A stretch of DNA of 39,602 nucleotides from Burkholderia sp. E7m39 (GTDB lineage Bacteria; Pseudomonadota; Gammaproteobacteria; Burkholderiales; Burkholderiaceae). The translations under genes and the position numbers were made by a program. The DNA is taken from assembly GCA_001319865.1 (NCBI GenBank), contig BBSL01000256.1, forward strand, positions 1 through 39,602, read 5' to 3'. Under the pieces are notes generated by a model that searched no databases, was not told the DNA's origin, and saw nothing but the letters and a program-made list of their open reading frames with translations. This document shows positions 17,346 to 25,172 of the stretch, piece by piece. How positions within the stretch are numbered: the first letter of the stretch is position 1; every line of letters starts with the position of its first letter.

Positions 17346-18191
17346 TTAGCGGTTTGGCGCGCCGGACGCCTGATTGAGCGCGTGGTCGAGCGCAATCAGT
17401 GTCTCGAGCGCGCCGCCCTGAATGCCGATGCCGTTCGCCGGATCGATTTGTGGTTCGCGCAGATTGATGCGGATGACGCGCGGCCCGTGACGCTCGCTGA
17501 AACGACGGATGGTCGGCAAGGCCGTGCCCGCGCCGAGTTCCACCGTCACCAGCCGGCCGGCGGACCCGATCCAGTGCTGCAAGCGTGCTTCCTGTGCGTC
17601 GGTGCGCCGCGACAGCCAGGCGGCATCGTAGAACATCAACACATTGGGACGCGCGATGCCGCCGCAGTCCGGGCAGCGCGGCAGCGGCCCGATCAGACGG
17701 CACGTCTCCTCGTCGACCTGCGGCTCGAAACCCGTTGCCGGCCAGATGCGGGAGCAACACGGCAATGCGCATTGCATGTGGTGAATGGAGCCGTGGCACT
17801 CGGAAACGGCCTGCTCCGCGAACCCCGCGCGTTGAAACTGGCCGTCGACATTGCTGGTCCGGACAAACGCACCGTGCGGCATGCGTTGCGCCCAGCGTTG
17901 AAGGATTGCGAAACCGGCGTGAGGCACGATCTCGCGATAAAGCTTCAGGCGATGCCCATAAAATCCCCACGCAAGCGCGGGGTCTTCCAGAAACGAGGCG
18001 GGATTGGCGATCGATTCAAAACCGATCTGCGCAGCGCCCAGCGCCGGGTACGCCCGCCAGAGGCCTTCGTTGCCGCGAAAATCAGGCAACCCCGAATCCA
18101 CGCCGATCCCCGCCCCCGCTGTCACGAGCAGTCCATCCGCATCGCGCAGCCAGGCGGCGGCCTGCTCGATTGCCCGCTGTTGATCTTTCAT
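17346..18191 (-). CDS. SIR2-family NAD-dependent deacylase, copy 2
   Basis: A 281-aa sirtuin closely resembling copies 1 and 3. It has GAGIGVDSGLPDFRG (26-40), AWGFYGHRLKLYR, HGAFVRTSNVDGQF, the catalytic histidine in SECHGSIHHMQC, a zinc-binding set (CALPCC and CPDCGG) and the intact ELGAGTALPTIRRFSE segment. All residues needed for NAD use are present. It is directly upstream of recC with 124 bases between, on the same strand, so it may be co-transcribed with recCBD. Whether it acts on DNA-repair proteins is inference from position only. No RGGACA dyad is seen just upstream of its start. Confidence 0.9.
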   Translation of the reverse strand: MKDQQRAIEQAAAWLRDADGLLVTAGAGIGVDSGLPDFRGNEGLWRAYPALGAAQIGFESIANPASFLEDPALAWGFYGHRLKLYREIVPHAGFAILQRWAQRMPHGAFVRTSNVDGQFQRAGFAEQAVSECHGSIHHMQCALPCCSRIWPATGFEPQVDEETCRLIGPLPRCPDCGGIARPNVLMFYDAAWLSRRTDAQEARLQHWIGSAGRLVTVELGAGTALPTIRRFSERHGPRVIRINLREPQIDPANGIGIQGGALETLIALDHALNQASGAPNR

Positions 18192-18272
18192 CCCGTACGG
18201 CCCTCGTTCTTCTGTATGCCTGTCGGCTTTGGTCTGTGTCGTCGTTATGTCAATTTGCGCACGCGCACGCCG

Positions 18273-18491
18273 CTAAAACCTTGTGCGCGAGCGGCCGCTG
18301 AAACGATCCAGCAACCACCTGGCCAAAGCGCCCGGACTGTCGAACGGCCGCGCCGGCCTGATCTCCAGATCTTCACTCCCACACGCCTCACATGCACCGA
18401 GGATCAGCAGCACGTCGCTGTGCGGTCGATAAACCCGGTGCCAACCGCAGGCGCGGCAGGTCAACTTCATCGGAGGTGCTGGAATCGGCAT
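18273..18491 (-). CDS. Small zinc-ribbon protein, 72 aa
   Basis: The protein has two CxxC pairs (LTCRACGW and GACEACGS) separated by about 20 residues, the layout of a single zinc ribbon. A basic C-terminal tail (WLLDRFSGRSRTRF) follows. It may start at 18491 (MPIPAPP) or at 18470 (MKLTCRACGW); neither has a strong ribosome site. It lies between sirtuin copy 2 and a 47-aa membrane peptide, all on the minus strand. The role is unknown; small ribbons of this kind may bind nucleic acid or a partner protein. Confidence 0.6.
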   Translation of the reverse strand: MPIPAPPMKLTCRACGWHRVYRPHSDVLLILGACEACGSEDLEIRPARPFDSPGALARWLLDRFSGRSRTRF

Positions 18492-18541
18492 GGAGCGAAC
18501 GTGTACTGGAATGAAAACGGCGAGGCCGGTGCGTTAGAGGC

Positions 18542-18685
18542 TCACGCTGCGCCCGACGCGGCATTCTGCGCGTCGCGGCGTACCTTTTCAATGTACTTGC
18601 CAAGCGCAACCGTCGACAGGATGCCGGTGGCGAAAACGATGGCAAATGCCGCAAGGCTTTCGAGGGGCGAATTGTTGTTCAACAT
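18542..18685 (-). CDS. Small single-pass membrane protein, 47 aa
   Basis: The sequence begins MLNNNSPLESLAAFAIVFA. One hydrophobic helix (LAAFAIVFATGILSTVAL) is followed by a basic, soluble tail (GKYIEKVRRDAQNAASGAA), so it should sit in the inner membrane with the tail inside. The start follows GAGAGGAC at a good distance. It has its own upstream region with the dyad at 18773-18789, about 88 bases before the ATG. No family is recognised. Length and layout are those of stress-induced small membrane proteins, which is only a suggestion. Confidence 0.65.
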   Translation of the reverse strand: MLNNNSPLESLAAFAIVFATGILSTVALGKYIEKVRRDAQNAASGAA

Positions 18686-18772
18686 GTTGAGTCCTCTCAG
18701 GTGAATACAGCGAGTCTGTGTATCCAATGCCACCGTGCGCATGGATTCACTTGTACAGTTTGCATCGCGCTT

Positions 18773-18789
18773 GGGACAGGCGACGTCCC
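18773..18789. promoter_or_regulatory. Dyad operator-like site, copy 5 (GGGACA-N5-CGTCCC)
   Basis: GGGACAGGCGACGTCCC lies 88 bases before the 47-aa membrane gene. It is followed by GATTACACG, resembling the GAT-n-CACG flank of copies 6 and 7, so conservation extends beyond the dyad. Confidence 0.5.
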
Positions 18790-18901
18790 GATTACACGCG
18801 CGGTCGCCATGCATCCACCATGGCAATTACGGCACCTGCTCTGCTTTCTTTAAGCATTCGCTGACGATCTGTGCCAGGCAATGTCCACGCGCAAGTCGCG
18901 G

Positions 18902-19108
18902 CTATTTGACTGCGCGCCAGATCAATGCCGAAAGCTGATTGCCCGTCCCAAGAATCCGGTAAGAAGGGTCGCGGGTTTGATCGGTCCGGGGATCGTATTC
19001 GCCAAGCCGGTTGTAACGCGCGTCGCGCGCAATCTGTTTGCCGTTTGAATCGGTCTCGATTGAGCCGATGATGTGATAGTGGTCGTCGCGCAGATATTCA
19101 GTGGCCAT
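18902..19108 (-). CDS. Small hypothetical protein, 68 aa
   Basis: This is a soluble, tyrosine- and arginine-rich protein with short internal repeats: YHIIGSIETD, ARYNRLGEYDPRTDQTRD and SYRILGTGN each pair an aromatic residue with an I/L-G step, suggesting a small beta-sheet repeat. The ATG at 19108 (MATEYLRDDH) follows GGGGAAC; an in-frame ATG at 19141 lacks such a site. The gene stands alone on the minus strand, about 64 bases downstream of dyad copy 6. I recognise the pattern as a small conserved hypothetical protein but know no function. Confidence 0.68.
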   Translation of the reverse strand: MATEYLRDDHYHIIGSIETDSNGKQIARDARYNRLGEYDPRTDQTRDPSYRILGTGNQLSALIWRAVK

Positions 19109-19171
19109 TCGTGTTCCCCGTAGTGTCTGTCTGATGTGCATTCCGCACCGACGACACGATAGATGCGCATT

Positions 19172-19188
19172 AGGACAATTCGCGTCCC
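19172..19188. promoter_or_regulatory. Dyad operator-like site, copy 6 (AGGACA-N5-CGTCCC)
   Basis: AGGACAATTCGCGTCCC lies 64 bases before the 68-aa gene. With its flanks (GCAT before, GATGGTCACG after) it closely resembles copy 7 in front of the yhaO-type gene. Confidence 0.5.
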
Positions 19189-19276
19189 GATGGTCACGGC
19201 AAGAAGCGGGAACCCTTGGTCCGAAGCGAAAACGTTTGCGTATCGAGATTCGCTTTACAACCGGATATCGGCTCAG

Positions 19277-19326
19277 GAAAAAACGAAAGCGGCACGGCGC
19301 ACCGGAGTTCTGGCGCGCCGTACCGC
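19277..19326 (-). terminator. Rho-independent terminator after the YhaN-type gene
   Basis: Read on the minus strand, a 12-base stem (19326-19315 with 19300-19289, one mismatch, very GC-rich) and a 14-base loop are followed by TTTCGTTTTTT. It starts 46 bases after the stop of the ATPase gene, so it should end the yhaO-yhaN transcript and isolate the small genes downstream. Confidence 0.75.
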
Positions 19327-19371
19327 AAGCAACAACGAGTACTCAATGTTATTCGGCAGACTAAAAAAGCA

Positions 19372-22300
19372 TTAGCCCAGATATCGCACGTTCGCAGAGC
19401 CGCCAAACACCTCGTTGACGATTTCGACCAGGTGATCGTGATGGCTGAGAAAAATCACCTGCATGCGCGTGGCCAGCCCCGCCAGCACGCGAAGCCCGGC
19501 CTTCGCCCGCTTGTCGTCGAAGTTGATGAACAGGTCATCGGCGACGAAGGGCAACGCTACGCCACGCTCGCAATGCAATTCGAGCGCGGCGAGGCGCAAT
19601 GCCAGATAGAGCTGATCGCGCGTCCCTTCGCTCATGCCGGTGATTTCCACACGCTCGCCGCCCGGACGTAGTGCGGCCAGTGCCAGCGGTCGCCGGTCGT
19701 AATCGACGGAGAGACGCTCGAACGCACCCAGCGTCAATTCAGAAAAGATCGCGCTCGCGCGCGCCAGCATCGGACCTTGGCGGCGCTCGCGGTACCGGTC
19801 GACAGCCCAGCGCAGCATGGTCGACGCCGTCTCGACCTTGATGAAGCGTTCGGCCGCCTCGGCCATGGAAGCGAGCGCCTCCTGGCGTTTTGCCTCGGCA
19901 ATCGCCGCATTCGCGCCGCCGGAGATCGCCGCCAGCCGCTGACGCGCTTCGGCCAGCGCGGTCGCCATTTCCGCACGCGCGTGGACCGAATCGCTCAACG
20001 CGGCGCCCACGCTTAGCAGATCGGCCTGGACCGCCTGCGGATCGGTCCCGTCGACTTCCTCCGCAAGTTGATCGATGCTCAATCCGTCGCCATCGTTCAC
20101 GAGATTTGTATGCGCCTGTTCAATGGCTGCCACGAGTTCGCGCCTGCGGTCGGAACGCGCGATGAGCGGACGCAGCAGGTCAGGCGTGTCGACGGCCGTC
20201 AGCGCGTAGAGTGGACGCAGCTGCGCCGCAGCCTCTTCGACCTCGGCACGAGCGAGACGAACGCGCTCCGATACATCCGCCAGTTCATGGTTCAGACGCT
20301 GCGATTCGGCCTCCACCGCGCGCGCAGACGACAGACGTCGCGAGAGTTCGACCGACATGGCCTTTGCGTCCGCTTCTTCAGGCATCGGCACACCAAACTG
20401 GGCCGCGAGCCTGCCCGCGTCCGACGAGAAGCTCGCCAGGGCGGCGCGCATCGGACCGATCTGCGTGTCGCGAATCGAGGCGATCTGATCGAGCTGTTCG
20501 CGAACCGTTCTTGCGATGCCGAGTGCAGCCTCGGTCACGACATCCGCGCCGGCAACAGCCGACAGGCCCGCTTTCGCCAGGGCAGCAGCCCACTGCTCCT
20601 TCCAGAGCCGGTGTGCATCGCCATGAATGTCCGCCTCACGACCCAAGGTCGCAACGTCGATCTGAGCGGCTTCTATCTGCCCGGCGAGAAGGTGCCGCGT
20701 CGTCGCAGCCTGCTTGCGCTCGCTCACATGGCTCTCGGCCATTGCGCACAAGCCTTCGAGGTCGGCAGGCAACGAGCCGCTCAGTCCCCCCTGAGCGAGA
20801 GAACCGGCGAGTCTTGTGCGACACGCTTCAACTTCCGCGCGTTCTCGCTCGAACTCATCCGTGCACTTTTCGACCGTCGCGGCGGCGCGCAACGTGTCCT
20901 CGCGGCGCGTCATCCACGAAGCGATATCGTCGAGCGCCATGCCCGTCAATTCCTGTTCGGATACGATTGACGTCCAGGCCGTGTCTAAGCGCGCGAGGGC
21001 CTGTTCTGCTTCAGTAACGCGCTGATCATGGCGCGCCACCGCCTCCCTCGCTTCGAGAACCCGCTGTTTCAGATTCGACAGTTCCGACGCTTGCGTGACG
21101 GAGTCGACCTGCTGGTCGGACAGGTTATCCGCTGCGTTCACGGATGCTTCGAATTCCGGCGCGCCGAGGGCAACCGACACCGCGCCATCCCTGATCGCTA
21201 CCCACGCCACGTCGCGAACATCGCGCGCTTGCTGGACGAGTTCAGCCGTGACGATCTGATTGGCCTGCTCGAATGCATCGTGTTCTGCAACTACGAGCGC
21301 TTCGCTCTCGCGTGCTTCGTCGCGGCGGTCACGCGCGCGCATCAGACGCGAGACAAGCTCATCGCGCTCCGCGCGCAATGACGCGACACGCTCCGCCGAA
21401 GGCAGGGTCATCGACTTCAACGCCGGCAACGGACGACTCCATTTGCCCAGCGCCGCGAGACTCGCGTCCAGCGTGCGCTGCGCGTCGGCGGCGGCATCTT
21501 GCAGCCGGCGCTGTGCAGAGGTGTTTTCCCCATACCGCCGTCCGGCGCGCAGCGCGGCCTGGACTCCTTCGGGAACGTCGCCGTCCGGCAGGCTCTCAAG
21601 CTTGCGTCCGAGGTCGGCGATGTCCGCGAGCTTCTTCTGTATCGCCTGCTGCGCATTGACGACCGACTGCTCGAGCTTGCCGCGCTCGCGCATCAGGCTC
21701 TCGACCGTCTGCAGCGCGAGCGCCGAGGGCACGCAGTTGCGCGCCGCCGCTTCGTCCCGGCGCCATTCGAGTTGCGTACATGCATCGGCGACCTGACGCA
21801 CGAGCATTGCGACCTGCTGTTCAAGGCGGGCGATGTCCGCTTCGTGGTCACCGCAGCGATGGCGCGCGCTTTCGAGCGCTTCGACGTCGCTCTGGAACGC
21901 CAGTGCGACGTGATCCACTTCCGCGCTTTCCAGCGCGCCTTGCAGTTCGCCGACACGTCGCAGATGGATTTCCAGCGCACTTTGCGCGGCGGCCAGTTTG
22001 CTCAACGCGCCTTGCAGGGTTGCGTCGGCATCGTCCGGCAGGTCGATCACCTCGCCCAACGCGCCCAGTTCAGCGGTTTTTTCCCGCCACACGGCCAGAT
22101 GGTGCGCGACGCGGCGAATGCGCTCAAGGCGGCTGCGCTTCAGTTCCAGTTCACCGTGACGGCGTTCAGCGGACTCCTTTCCTTCCTGCGCTTCGTCAAC
22201 GGCCTCCTGCGCCGCCCGCCACGCGGATGTCCGCACCGCCGCGGCTCGCAGTTCGGCGCTCGCTTCGTCCAGTTGCTTCTGTCCGACGTAGTAGGCGCGC

Positions 22301-22836
22301 TCGCCCGATTTGCGTTTGCTCCATAAGCGATCCGCCTCGTCCGCAAGCCGCTCCCGCACAGGTCCGAGACTGGAGATGCCCGCCGCCGACTGGAACAACA
22401 CCTGTCCCACGTCGCTCGACGCGTCCAGAATGCCCTGCCCGCCCTTGACCAGCGCCGTGTGATCGAGACAGAACATCTGCTCGAAAAACGCCTTGTCGGA
22501 CGTACCGAGAAATGGCGCGAGCGCGTCGCCCGCGAGCGGCTCGCCCGTCGGCGCGGCCAAGGACGCTTTCCTCGCCTTCGACCGATGAAATGCCAGCGAC
22601 TGATCCGAATGCTCGATCATCGCGCCAAGCCGCAACTCGTTCTGCGGATGGATGAAATCGAGCGGCGAGCTGTGCGGCATCCCGAACAGCAATTCGGTGA
22701 TCGCCGTCTTGATAGTGGACTTGCCGGCTTCGTTGGGTCCGACCAGAAAATGAAAATCGTGCGACGAGCGGGGAAATCCGACCGCTTCGCCGGAGAACTT
22801 GCCGTAACGGATCAGTTCGAGCTTGCCAATGCGCAT
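19372..22836 (-). CDS. YhaN-type SMC/Rad50-like ATPase
   Basis: This is a 1154-aa split-ABC ATPase with long coiled coils, partner of the YhaO-type nuclease. The N-terminal half-domain MRIGKLELIRYGKFSGEAV has Walker A GPNEAGKSTIKTA and then FHRSKARKASL and FFEQMFCLDHTALVKGG, which are typical of YhaN. The middle is mostly alpha-helical coiled coil. The C-terminus holds the signature ITGMSEGTRDQLYLALRLAA, Walker B LPFVADDLFINFDDKRA and an H-loop (IFLSHHDHL). No CxxC zinc hook is present in the coiled coil, which separates it from Rad50/SbcC. It begins 2 bases after the nuclease stop, so the two form an operon; a terminator follows. Likely role: DNA-end processing. A defence role is possible. 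Confidence 0.9.
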   Translation of the reverse strand: MRIGKLELIRYGKFSGEAVGFPRSSHDFHFLVGPNEAGKSTIKTAITELLFGMPHSSPLDFIHPQNELRLGAMIEHSDQSLAFHRSKARKASLAAPTGEPLAGDALAPFLGTSDKAFFEQMFCLDHTALVKGGQGILDASSDVGQVLFQSAAGISSLGPVRERLADEADRLWSKRKSGERAYYVGQKQLDEASAELRAAAVRTSAWRAAQEAVDEAQEGKESAERRHGELELKRSRLERIRRVAHHLAVWREKTAELGALGEVIDLPDDADATLQGALSKLAAAQSALEIHLRRVGELQGALESAEVDHVALAFQSDVEALESARHRCGDHEADIARLEQQVAMLVRQVADACTQLEWRRDEAAARNCVPSALALQTVESLMRERGKLEQSVVNAQQAIQKKLADIADLGRKLESLPDGDVPEGVQAALRAGRRYGENTSAQRRLQDAAADAQRTLDASLAALGKWSRPLPALKSMTLPSAERVASLRAERDELVSRLMRARDRRDEARESEALVVAEHDAFEQANQIVTAELVQQARDVRDVAWVAIRDGAVSVALGAPEFEASVNAADNLSDQQVDSVTQASELSNLKQRVLEAREAVARHDQRVTEAEQALARLDTAWTSIVSEQELTGMALDDIASWMTRREDTLRAAATVEKCTDEFERERAEVEACRTRLAGSLAQGGLSGSLPADLEGLCAMAESHVSERKQAATTRHLLAGQIEAAQIDVATLGREADIHGDAHRLWKEQWAAALAKAGLSAVAGADVVTEAALGIARTVREQLDQIASIRDTQIGPMRAALASFSSDAGRLAAQFGVPMPEEADAKAMSVELSRRLSSARAVEAESQRLNHELADVSERVRLARAEVEEAAAQLRPLYALTAVDTPDLLRPLIARSDRRRELVAAIEQAHTNLVNDGDGLSIDQLAEEVDGTDPQAVQADLLSVGAALSDSVHARAEMATALAEARQRLAAISGGANAAIAEAKRQEALASMAEAAERFIKVETASTMLRWAVDRYRERRQGPMLARASAIFSELTLGAFERLSVDYDRRPLALAALRPGGERVEITGMSEGTRDQLYLALRLAALELHCERGVALPFVADDLFINFDDKRAKAGLRVLAGLATRMQVIFLSHHDHLVEIVNEVFGGSANVRYLG

Positions 22837-22838
22837 GT

Positions 22839-24095
22839 TCAGTTCGCCTTTGCCACCTGTTCGACCAGACCTGAGCGCACTTCACGCACCAGCCCCGCCA
22901 GATCGCCATTGCGCACGTCAGACAGCGCGGGCACCATTTCCTGCAGCTCGTGAGGCGAATGCGTCGCCAGTCCGATCAGCCGTTCTTTCAGCATCAAGAG
23001 AAAGTCTGGATCGGACTCGGCCTCAACGAGCAGGTTGTGTAGATCCGCAATGGCATCCGCGCGATCCAGCACGGAACTGCTATCAGCGGGCGGACTTGTT
23101 TCGATGCGCACTTTTTCGAGCCACAGGCGCTCGTGGCTGAGACCCGCGATCTGCGCGAGCACTTCGGCGCGCAGTTGCGGTTCGAGTCCGAACAGGTCGC
23201 CATGCGCGGCGCTCGTTCCCGTCACCGTCACGCGCACGGCGTGAGGCACGGTCGTCGACGCTGACGCCGCCAGCGTTTCCAGATGAATGCCGACCGCGCG
23301 CGCGACATCGTTGAGCGTCGCGCAGGCCGACGCATCGACTTCCACCGCCTCCCAGCGCAATACATCGACGAAAAGCCGCTCGACGTCGACATCGCCCGAG
23401 TCACCGACCGTCACCATCACGGCGCCGCGACGCCCCGTCTCGCGGATATTGCGGCCTTGCAGATTGCCCGGAAAAACCACCGTCGACCGATCCTGCCACA
23501 TCGCAAACTCGTGCACGTGCCCAAGCGCCCAGTACTGATAGCCCTTGCCATGCAGTTCCGCCAGCGAACACGGCGCATAGCTCGCGTGCGCCGCGTTGCC
23601 TTCGAGAGCCGTATGCAGCACGCCGATATTGAAGTAGCCGGACACAGGCGCCGGGTAGCCCGTGACGAGATTCACAGTGGTCTCGCGTTCCTTGAAGCTG
23701 TGGCCGTGCAATGCGACCTTCAGCGCGTCGATCCTGAATGTCTCCGCCTTGCGCGTCGAGAAGGTACGGACGTTGTCGGGCAGTTGCAGTTGCTTCGTCA
23801 TTTCGCTTTCGGCGTCGTGATTGCCGAATAGCACGAACACAGGAATCTCCGCGCGCCGCAGCCGGCCCATCTCCCTGCAGAAAAAGATACCCGTGTTGTG
23901 GTCACGCCAGGTGCCGTCGTACAGATCGCCCGCGATCACCACAAAGTCGACTTTTTCGTCGATGGCGGTCGCCACCAGCGATGAGAACGCCTCGCGCGTC
24001 GAATTGCGCAGCATCGCCGCGGGCGCGTCCGCATACGCGCTCAGGCCGTGAAGCGGGCTGTCGAGATGAATATCCGCCGCATGGATAAACCGCAT
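22839..24095 (-). CDS. YhaO-type (SbcD/Mre11-like) DNA repair nuclease
   Basis: This is a 418-aa calcineurin-type metallophosphoesterase, the nuclease half of an SbcCD/Mre11-Rad50-like pair. The metal-binding motifs are in order: FIHAADIHLDSPL (D-x-H), FVVIAGDLYDG (GDxxD), VFVLFGNHDAES (GNHD), VALHGHSF and YWALGHVHEF (GHxH). The C-terminal 170 residues are the capping and partner-binding region. The start at 24095 (MRFIHAADIH) follows GGGGAGTGAAC, and the first motif begins at once. The frame is open upstream to 24371, but that would cover two operator-like dyads and lacks similarity. It leads the operon with the ATPase and is divergent from a 68-aa gene. Confidence 0.92.
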   Translation of the reverse strand: MRFIHAADIHLDSPLHGLSAYADAPAAMLRNSTREAFSSLVATAIDEKVDFVVIAGDLYDGTWRDHNTGIFFCREMGRLRRAEIPVFVLFGNHDAESEMTKQLQLPDNVRTFSTRKAETFRIDALKVALHGHSFKERETTVNLVTGYPAPVSGYFNIGVLHTALEGNAAHASYAPCSLAELHGKGYQYWALGHVHEFAMWQDRSTVVFPGNLQGRNIRETGRRGAVMVTVGDSGDVDVERLFVDVLRWEAVEVDASACATLNDVARAVGIHLETLAASASTTVPHAVRVTVTGTSAAHGDLFGLEPQLRAEVLAQIAGLSHERLWLEKVRIETSPPADSSSVLDRADAIADLHNLLVEAESDPDFLLMLKERLIGLATHSPHELQEMVPALSDVRNGDLAGLVREVRSGLVEQVAKAN

Positions 24096-24206
24096 GTTCA
24101 CTCCCCGATTGAACGATGGGTCATCGACGCGCGCACCCATTGGCCCGCCGATGCCGGACGTCGATTCTAAGCGAAACGACAGGCGGGCTGATGCTAGCCC
24201 GGCATC

Positions 24207-24223
24207 GGGACAAATCGCGTCCC
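24207..24223. promoter_or_regulatory. Dyad operator-like site, copy 7 (GGGACA-N5-CGTCCC)
   Basis: GGGACAAATCGCGTCCC lies 112 bases before the YhaO-type start, in the divergent gap. It belongs to a longer 25-base element (24199-24223) that is repeated in inverted orientation at 24263-24287. Confidence 0.55.
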
Positions 24224-24262
24224 GATCACGCGCCCGTGTTCGTTCGAACACGACCCGGGTGA

Positions 24263-24279
24263 GAGACGCGAAATGTCCC
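24263..24279. promoter_or_regulatory. Weaker dyad site, copy 8 (inverted partner of copy 7)
   Basis: Read on the minus strand this is GGGACATTTCGCGTCTC, with one base off the dyad consensus. Including flanks, 21 of 25 bases agree with copy 7 in inverted orientation; two of the four differences are a central AA/TT swap. It lies about 95 bases before the ATG of the 68-aa gene. Confidence 0.4.
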
Positions 24280-24373
24280 AATGCCGGTCGATCATCTCGT
24301 CTCCATGATTGCAGACCGGATTCAGATGCCCGATTTGAGCCAGCAGAAGCAACCACCCGCACGACAGGCATCC

Positions 24374-24580
24374 ATGGAGAGCGCCAGCCCTTACACGATC
24401 AAGAACCTCGACGCGGCGATCGCGCATCTGGAACAGGTCGTCCGGTTCGATTGCACGATGCCGGTTTTCGGCCAGGGCTACTGGCACGCGCGCGTGCGCC
24501 AGGCATGCCTCACACCCGGCATCACGCACGCGCAGTTGAGGAGATTGCAGCGTCTTCTCGCCATACTGACGGGCAGTTGA
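24374..24580 (+). CDS. Small hypothetical protein, 68 aa
   Basis: This small soluble protein reads as one helical domain: YTIKNLDAAIAHLEQVVRFD, FGQGYWHARVRQACLTPG, HAQLRRLQRLLAILTG. No family function is known to me, though the pattern looks like a conserved hypothetical of this bacterial group. The ATG at 24374 was preferred (AGG 6 bases before). The frame is open to an ATG at 24281, but that one directly abuts operator-like copy 8. It is divergent from the yhaO-type gene and shares the two-dyad region with it. Confidence 0.6.
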   Translation: MESASPYTIKNLDAAIAHLEQVVRFDCTMPVFGQGYWHARVRQACLTPGITHAQLRRLQRLLAILTGS

Positions 24581-24589
24581 CCAAAGGTG

Positions 24590-24890
24590 CAATGCGAACG
24601 TTCGGTCCACTCGATCCCAATGCCGATGAACTCCTCCCACAGCGTTTTTTTGAGGAGGATACTCTTGCCGGTGCGTGTTTCGAGCTCTTCAAGGGTCATC
24701 TTGCCCGGCAGCGAGTGGTCGTCGTTGCCGATGCCACGCCGCCAGAGTGCGAGCCCGCCATCGCCGCAGAGGACTACGTTGTGTATGGGCGCCAGCCAAT
24801 CCGACCACTTCGATGCGCCTCTCGACTTTTTCCACTACCGAGACCATGTTCAGAATGCTGTCTAGAAAAATGAGGTCGATTTCCTCACGA
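24590..24890 (-). pseudogene. Remnant of an unidentified gene, frameshifted
   Basis: Two protein-like stretches are joined by a frame change near 24815. The first is EEIDLIFLDSILNMVSVVEK and onward. The second, one frame away, contains SDWLAPIHNVVLCGDGGLAL, DDHSLPGKMTLEELETRTGK and KKTLWEEFIGIGIEWTERS. The composition looks coding, yet there is no start and the upstream frame is closed by TGA, so this is most likely a fragment. The family is not recognised. The rest of the gap to 25172 shows no gene; a weak TATATT box lies near 25137. Confidence 0.35.
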
Positions 24891-25172
24891 ATGGACGTTC
24901 ATGGTCGACTACTAGCCATCATAATGGCGGCTCGGAAGGAGCTACGCACCAAGTCGGTCAGAGCCGACAGTCGCAGATCGGGTGTTGCGCGACGGCTGAG
25001 CTTCGCCTTGCTGGCATAAAAAGCAGGCGTCACCAAGTGGCGTTAACGCTTCTCTTTTCCCGGGCCACAAGACAGTTACAGACCTTTAGATCGACGTGCT
25101 TGCCGGGTCGAAACGCAAATCTTCTCGTCGGTTAAGGTATATTCCTATGCTCTCACCAGCGTTCACATAGGT

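Noticed and set aside
19372..22836. Annotation as SbcC/Rad50
   Set aside because: The coiled coil has no CxxC zinc hook, and the N-terminal blocks match the YhaN type.
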